DNA of 27,579 nt from UBA1858 sp039182865 (GTDB lineage: Bacteria > Pseudomonadota > Gammaproteobacteria > UBA4575): the NCBI GenBank assembly GCA_039182865.1, contig JBCDBX010000015.1, positions 1-27,579 on the forward strand, in the 5' to 3' direction. A model generated the notes under the pieces. The model was not told the DNA's origin and did not search any database. It saw only the letters and a program-made list of their open reading frames with translations. Below, piece after piece: positions 23,793 through 27,579 of this stretch. The stretch's first letter is position 1. The number at the start of each line of letters is the position of its first letter. The position numbers were made by a program, and so were the translations under genes.

Positions 23793-25241
23793 TTATTGAA
23801 TTATTTTGACGTATTCACCAGGTGTAGGCTGACCATTGGGGAACAAACCATTAATCAATCTTAATTGATCGGCAGGATACGCTGTCAATGGCGATGTTTT
23901 TGCATATTTCTCAAAAGTATCGCCTGGTTTAGCTTTAATCAATTTAATGTGTTGAGCCTGTGCTAATTTTTCTTCGCTCGGTTTTAATGCCTGCAGGCTG
24001 CTAATGGTAGCAATAAAATTACGATCGTATCTATTCATTAGATTCGAATCTTTCGCCGCCGCGAGAAATTGATACACTTGATTTCCTTTGAATACAACGC
24101 CTATGCGAGTGTCTTGTCGACCAAATGGCGTGTTGGCCGGCGCCACACCAGTATAACCTTCATAGTTTGCTGTAGAAATTTTTTCGCCTGCCTTTAAGCT
24201 ATTACCAAACCTTTCACGAAGGTATTGTTCGGGCGTCTGACGTTTATTAAGATCACTCACAGTGATTTGCATAAATGCATCGCGACTATTCGTTGAGGCA
24301 ATAAGTTGTGTTGGTAAATTATCCACTTGCCAACCCTGAGGAAAAGTAATCGAGATCCCAAGTTCTTTGTGATAGAACTTGTTATTACGTATCACCCCTT
24401 CTCTAGCGCTTGTTCCAAACACCATGCCATTGGTTAATTTCAGAAAGGTACCATCTTCTTCACGATTTTTTTGGGAATGAAAAACATTGGCGGCACTGAT
24501 CACTTCTTGTAAACGTTGATCATTTGAAGGATGAGTTGAAAACAAGCCATGGTAGCCACGTGGTTCGCGTCCTTCTGCGGCGGCGACTTTTTTATCAAAC
24601 TCTTCTTGATCTTTTAGAATTTCAACAACATTAATCATTTCTTGAGGGTCATAACCGGTCTTAGCAATGTATTCTGCGCCAAGACGATCGGCTTCTAGCT
24701 CATGACCTCTACCGTAACCACGGACTAAAGCTGTACTCGCAAAGTTTGTGGCATCACCCGCATAGGATGATCCCGTTGCGATCGCCGCCGCTGTCGACAA
24801 TATACCTGCGATGGTTGAAGCGCTGTGTTGTCTCACCCCATGACGTGCTGTGATATGTCCAAGCTCATGACCCAAAACGCCAGCAAGCTCTGCCTCAGTA
24901 TTCATATAAGCCATGATGCCTCGTGTGATATAGAGGTAACCGCCGGGTAGAGCAAAGGCATTGACTTCGGGGCTATCAAGCACCGTGACGTGATAGACCA
25001 GATGATTACGATGACTGTTCTGTGCTAGATCATCAACCAATCGGCTGACATATGCTTGAAGTTCTGGGTCGTCATAAGGAGTGTATTGTTTCAAGATTTC
25101 TTGGTGATACTTCTGACCCGTACTAATCTCTTGATCCTCGGACATCAATACAAAATCTTGCTTGCCCGTAACAGGATTCGCCGCGCATCCCACGAGGATA
25201 CTGACGGTTAAAGCCAGAATAAAAAGATTGAGTCTATTCAT
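23793..25241 (-). CDS. M48-family zinc metalloprotease lipoprotein
   Basis: A 482-residue lipoprotein. Lipobox LVGC with the lipidated Cys19, so it is probably on the outer membrane facing the periplasm. The peptidase domain carries the zinc motif HELGH (125-129) and the third ligand region HELEADRLGAEY (Glu181). This matches the BepA/LoiP/YggG group of M48 proteases, which act in outer-membrane protein quality control. A middle region (about 270-425) resembles the stress-response accessory domain of such proteins. The last about 55 residues (IKAKPGDTFEKYAK, INGLFPNGQPTPGEYVKII) look like a LysM-type fold, possibly a peptidoglycan-binding tail. No clear ribosome-binding site. The exonuclease follows 10 bases after the stop. 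Exact orthology is not resolved. Confidence 0.9.
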   Translation of the reverse strand: MNRLNLFILALTVSILVGCAANPVTGKQDFVLMSEDQEISTGQKYHQEILKQYTPYDDPELQAYVSRLVDDLAQNSHRNHLVYHVTVLDSPEVNAFALPGGYLYITRGIMAYMNTEAELAGVLGHELGHITARHGVRQHSASTIAGILSTAAAIATGSSYAGDATNFASTALVRGYGRGHELEADRLGAEYIAKTGYDPQEMINVVEILKDQEEFDKKVAAAEGREPRGYHGLFSTHPSNDQRLQEVISAANVFHSQKNREEDGTFLKLTNGMVFGTSAREGVIRNNKFYHKELGISITFPQGWQVDNLPTQLIASTNSRDAFMQITVSDLNKRQTPEQYLRERFGNSLKAGEKISTANYEGYTGVAPANTPFGRQDTRIGVVFKGNQVYQFLAAAKDSNLMNRYDRNFIATISSLQALKPSEEKLAQAQHIKLIKAKPGDTFEKYAKTSPLTAYPADQLRLINGLFPNGQPTPGEYVKIIQ

Positions 25242-25385
25242 TCAAACTGCATACTGAAAAGTTTTATTCGTAATGACTATTGTCTACAACATTGCTTCTG
25301 ATAGCAAAGCAAGCCCTTACAAATAAAGCAGTTTTCGAGGATAGGATATAGTGTGTGACCACCTATTACAGTGGTTGGAAGAGGG

Positions 25386-25592
25386 TTACTTTTTACCGTA
25401 ACGACGTTTGAATTTGTCTACTTGACCCGCAGTATCCACAATCTTTTGTTTGCCAGTATAAAAAGGATGACATGTCGCACATACATCGATATGCATAGAA
25501 TCAGCTGCGTAAGTAGAGTTAGTTTCAAAGCTATTTCCGCAACTACATGTGACCGTTACCGTCTTGTATTCTGGATGAATATCGGGTTTCAT
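25386..25592 (-). CDS. rpmE: 50S ribosomal protein L31 (zinc-binding form)
   Basis: A 68-residue ribosomal protein bridging the subunits. MKPDIHPEYKTVTVTC and the C-terminal DKFKRRYGKK are typical. The zinc cysteines Cys16, Cys18, Cys38 and Cys41 are all present, so it is the zinc-dependent C+ form rather than the zinc-free paralogue that many bacteria switch on during zinc starvation. AGG lies about 10 bases before the ATG. A good sigma-70 promoter (TTGCCA-N18-TATCAT) lies just upstream. A second DnaA-box array is in the same intergenic gap. In E. coli and Pseudomonas rpmE neighbours priA; here about 5 kb separates them. Confidence 0.97.
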   Translation of the reverse strand: MKPDIHPEYKTVTVTCSCGNSFETNSTYAADSMHIDVCATCHPFYTGKQKIVDTAGQVDKFKRRYGKK

Positions 25593-25619
25593 TTTGTTTG
25601 CCTGCTAAAAAGAGCGCGA

Positions 25620-25649
25620 ATGATAATGCATTAGCCCTTTAACTGGCAA
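25620..25649 (-). promoter_or_regulatory. Sigma-70 promoter of rpmE
   Basis: Read on the minus strand: TTGCCA (25649-25644), 18 bases, TATCAT (25625-25620). Each hexamer matches consensus in five of six positions. Transcription would begin about 20 bases before the rpmE ATG at 25592. Confidence 0.55.
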
Positions 25650-25737
25650 GCTGTAATATTACCTTAATATACATGTCACATTTAATATTATTCTTGAAAT
25701 GTTGGGCTAAGTGACTGTCAGATTTAGAATTCGCAAC

Positions 25738-25772
25738 TTATCCACAAAATCTGTGGATAAAATTGTGGATGA
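25738..25772. promoter_or_regulatory. Triple DnaA-box array B, upstream of rpmE
   Basis: TTATCCACA (25738-25746, perfect), 5 bases, TGTGGATAA (25752-25760, perfect, opposite strand), 3 bases, TGTGGATGA (25764-25772, one mismatch). Orientation and spacing are identical to array A at 20255-20289, and by eye 28 of 35 bases agree. Confidence 0.78.
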
Positions 25773-25985
25773 ATAAAAAAGAATAGCTTTTTTCTCGAAA
25801 AATATTGCAAATTTATTAAATCGTCCAAAATATGCGCATTAATTTAACTAATTGATTTGTATAGAAAAATATTAAATACTAGAATATATGTGTGCTTGTT
25901 AAAGTGGTTTGTTACAAAGTTGCTGGGAATTTCTGCTCGCTGTGAATAAAAGCACTTAAATTGATCAAAATCGAGTGAATTTTGC

Positions 25986-26180
25986 CTAAATATCATCCGC
26001 TCTAGAGCATATTAAGGCGGCTTGTGACTCTAAATCATTCATAGTGATTTTTATAAGTATTGGCTGGCAACAGACATGGCAGTCTTCATAGTATTCTTGA
26101 ACCCCCTCAATCGGCTCGATGGCCAGCTCCATGGGTTCACCACAATACGGGCAATCGATGACTTGAGTGTCTAGGATCAT
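25986..26180 (-). CDS. CPXCG-motif cysteine-rich protein
   Basis: A 64-residue protein of the CPXCG cysteine-rich family, with a probable zinc site: CPYCGE near the N terminus (Cys10, Cys13) and the second pair in YYEDCHVCCQPI (Cys34 and Cys37, plus Cys38). Function is unknown; members are small cytoplasmic proteins of gammaproteobacteria. The ATG overlaps the hemW stop as ATGA, so it is the translationally coupled last gene of the rdgB-hemW operon. The 393-base gap that follows holds no obvious terminator. Confidence 0.85.
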   Translation of the reverse strand: MILDTQVIDCPYCGEPMELAIEPIEGVQEYYEDCHVCCQPILIKITMNDLESQAALICSRADDI

Positions 26181-27388
26181 CTGTTCGAATGACTTGGAAG
26201 AAAACGCTCAACCAGCTGATCAAGAAAACGATAACCCAGTTCACTGGCTTGATAATCCCCATCTGACTCTTGCATGAGTCCCTCTTGTATGAATTTATCT
26301 AGTGGCACTCTCACTGTTTCCCAACTCATGTTGGTCCTTATTTCGAATTGATGCCGATTAAAACCTTTAACAAGCCTAAGATTATTCAACATAAACTCAA
26401 AGATGATGTCGTCCTGTTCAACCGACCTTTCCTGAACAATATGTGAGTCATCTTTTATAGCATTAATGTAGCTTTCAGGTTGACGAGTTCGTTGATGACG
26501 GCTTATGCCGTGTGAATTTGTGATTTTGCTATGCGCGCCGGCGCCTATTCCTAGGTAATCACCATACTGCCAATAATTATTATTATGACGGCATTGTGCT
26601 CCATCTTTCGAGTAAGCGGATACTTCATAGCGTTGAAAGCCGGATTGCTTTAATAGTTCGATGGCTGAACATTGTATGTCCCAACTGACATCGGTGTTCG
26701 GTAACTTCGGTGGATAGCGATGAAATACTGTATTTGGTTCTAAAGTCAGCTGATAATAAGAAATATGATTAACAGCTTGTTGACATGCCAGTGAGATTTC
26801 TTCTAATGCATCCTCGATTGACTGTTCCGGTAACCCAAACATTAAATCGATATTGATGTTTTCAAATCCTAAATCGGCCGCTGTCTCAATTGCGCTTAAG
26901 GATTCTTTAGCATTGTGAATCCTTCCAAGAGCTTGCAAATAATGATCTTTAAAACTTTGAACCCCTAGCGAAAGGCGATTAACACCGACTGCTAAAAACT
27001 CCGAAAATTTTTCAGATTCGAATGTGCCCGGATTAGCTTCCATGGTGATTTCACAATCGTTACTCGCCTGCGTAAATTGATAGCAGGCGGCTAAGATTTT
27101 ATTAATTGATTCTGGCGAAAATAAACTGGGTGTTCCTCCGCCGATAAAAATAGAGTCTACTCGACGGTTTGATAATAAAGAGACTGATTTTTCTAAGTCT
27201 AAAATTATTTTTTCAGTATAAGTCTTTTCAGGAAACTCATTGGGTGAGGTGGCATGCGAATTAAAATCACAATAGGGACATTTTTTTAAACACCATGGAA
27301 GATGGATGTAAAGACTTACTGGTGATGCTAAAAAAGTGTTAAAGCCCTTTGTCACCGTGTCATTGAATTTTTTATTTTGACTGCCCAT
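26177..27388 (-). CDS. hemW: HemW, radical SAM heme chaperone
   Basis: A radical SAM protein once annotated as oxygen-independent coproporphyrinogen oxidase-like, and now regarded as a heme-binding chaperone that delivers heme to respiratory enzymes. It is 403 residues from ATG 27388; a GTG at 27439 would add 17 residues deep within rdgB. The iron-sulfur motif CLKKCPYC (Cys33, 37, 40) follows SLYIHLPW. Family segments IFIGGGTPSLFS, EITMEANPGT, GVNRLSLGVQSF and YEVSAYSKDGAQCRHNNNYW are all present. The CxxxCxxC motif lacks the further cysteine of true HemN (CxxxCxxCxC), as expected for HemW. It overlaps the end of rdgB by 17 bases and the CPXCG gene by 4 bases. No clear ribosome-binding site. 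Confidence 0.92.
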   Translation of the reverse strand: MGSQNKKFNDTVTKGFNTFLASPVSLYIHLPWCLKKCPYCDFNSHATSPNEFPEKTYTEKIILDLEKSVSLLSNRRVDSIFIGGGTPSLFSPESINKILAACYQFTQASNDCEITMEANPGTFESEKFSEFLAVGVNRLSLGVQSFKDHYLQALGRIHNAKESLSAIETAADLGFENINIDLMFGLPEQSIEDALEEISLACQQAVNHISYYQLTLEPNTVFHRYPPKLPNTDVSWDIQCSAIELLKQSGFQRYEVSAYSKDGAQCRHNNNYWQYGDYLGIGAGAHSKITNSHGISRHQRTRQPESYINAIKDDSHIVQERSVEQDDIIFEFMLNNLRLVKGFNRHQFEIRTNMSWETVRVPLDKFIQEGLMQESDGDYQASELGYRFLDQLVERFLPSHSNR

Positions 27389-27579
27389 GAGACAAAAACT
27401 CAAGAAACTTGGTGTCGAGTTCGCGCAAAGCCTGTCCACGATGACTGAGTTGATTTTTCACATCAGGAGTAAGTTCTGCAGAAGTGCATTGATGTGTCGG
27501 CACGTAAAAAAGTGGGTCATACCCAAATCCGTTCGCACCAGTTTCTTGTTCGACAATGACGCCTTCCCAGGTGCCTGTA
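27372..27579 (-). CDS. rdgB: RdgB/HAM1 XTP/dITP pyrophosphatase, C-terminal part (cut by window edge)
   Basis: The minus strand from the window edge to the TAA at 27374-27372 encodes about 69 residues in one frame, including GTWEGVIVEQ, the family signature GFGYDPLFYVP, TSAELTPDVKNQ and SHRGQALREL. These match the C-terminal third of RdgB, which removes non-canonical purine nucleotides (XTP, dITP) from the pool. The N-terminal two thirds lie beyond 27579. The last 17 bases overlap the hemW start, so hemW is translationally coupled to it. The rdgB-hemW order is also common in other gammaproteobacteria. Confidence 0.93.
   Translation of the reverse strand, partial: TGTWEGVIVEQETGANGFGYDPLFYVPTHQCTSAELTPDVKNQLSHRGQALRELDTKFLEFLSHGQSK

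Larger units (their letters stand above)
25593..25985. other. 393-base gap with DnaA boxes and a very AT-rich tract
   Basis: No gene. From left to right it holds the rpmE promoter, DnaA array B (25738-25772), an extremely AT-rich tract (25773-25905, long runs of A, T and AATATTAAAT-like sequence), and a further near-consensus DnaA box TGTGAATAA (25941-25949). The combination is origin-like, but the window does not prove origin function. Confidence 0.6.

Noticed and set aside
24317..24325. TTATCCACT, one mismatch to a DnaA box, inside the M48 protease gene
   Set aside because: Single, imperfect and within coding sequence; expected by chance in AT-rich DNA.
25358..25375. ACCAC / GTGGT hairpin downstream of rpmE as a terminator
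   Set aside because: Only five pairs with an 8-base loop and no T tract on the rpmE strand.
27389..27439. GTG start of hemW at 27439
   Set aside because: Adds 17 residues that lie in the rdgB reading region and have no counterpart in HemW; ATG 27388 is sufficient.
1..27579. Mobile elements, CRISPR, toxin-antitoxin or phage genes, tRNA or rRNA genes
   Set aside because: Looked for and not seen; gene content is housekeeping chromosome throughout, and the HNH gene has no intron, intein or phage context.

Overview
The window is a stretch of ordinary bacterial chromosome, AT-rich and densely coded on both strands, most likely from a free-living respiring gammaproteobacterium. The pointers are UbiK, YcgL, a TorF-type putative porin, the di-heme cytochrome c4 next to dsbA and engB, a membrane-anchored cytochrome c5, and the priA-argS-SPOR gene order. 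Several of these neighbourhoods (engB/c4/dsbA; ubiK/glnK/amt/comM; priA/argS; rpmE; hemW/rdgB) are familiar from Pseudomonas-like genomes. I see no phage, transposon, CRISPR, tRNA or rRNA. I cannot name the genus.

Layout. 1-3905: a small secreted protein of unknown function, a run of hairpins, the GTPase engB, cytochrome c4, dsbA, and a c5-type cytochrome with a TTG start. 3910-8564: comM/yifB and ubiK on the minus strand, then a nitrogen module on the plus strand (TorF-like porin, P-II protein, ammonium transporter). This module has two NtrC-type sites and a good sigma-54 promoter at its head and a strong terminator at its end. 8707-12582: a polyamine locus with speE and speA head to head (12 bp apart). 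The speA operon continues with a membrane protein carrying a probable Sm-like domain, then ycgL. 12584-15682: an unknown coiled-coil protein downstream of nadA, and a secreted unknown protein divergent from nadA. 15696-20238: priA, argS and an FtsN-like SPOR protein. 20239-22842: a triple DnaA-box array, a small membrane-anchored thermonuclease, an HNH endonuclease and ferrochelatase. 22886-27579: a stand-alone 5'-3' exonuclease, an M48 lipoprotein protease, ribosomal protein L31, a second triple DnaA-box array in an AT-rich gap, and a tight rdgB-hemW-CPXCG operon whose first gene runs off the window.

How the parts relate. The porin/P-II/Amt set reads as an ammonium-scavenging unit switched on by nitrogen limitation. 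Cytochromes c4 and c5 serve electron transfer to terminal oxidases, and DsbA supports periplasmic cysteine proteins. SpeA and SpeE are two steps of polyamine synthesis. The most unusual signal is a pair of 35-bp DnaA-box arrays with identical geometry (9-5-9-3-9), about 5.5 kb apart. Each is followed about 155-170 bp later by a further near-consensus box. They could mark an origin or a DnaA titration/reactivation element. The second most notable is the membrane-tethered Sm-like protein translationally coupled to speA. Several start codons were reassigned to fit ribosome-binding sites or family N termini (amt, priA, the thermonuclease, hemW, the secreted unknown at 15041).
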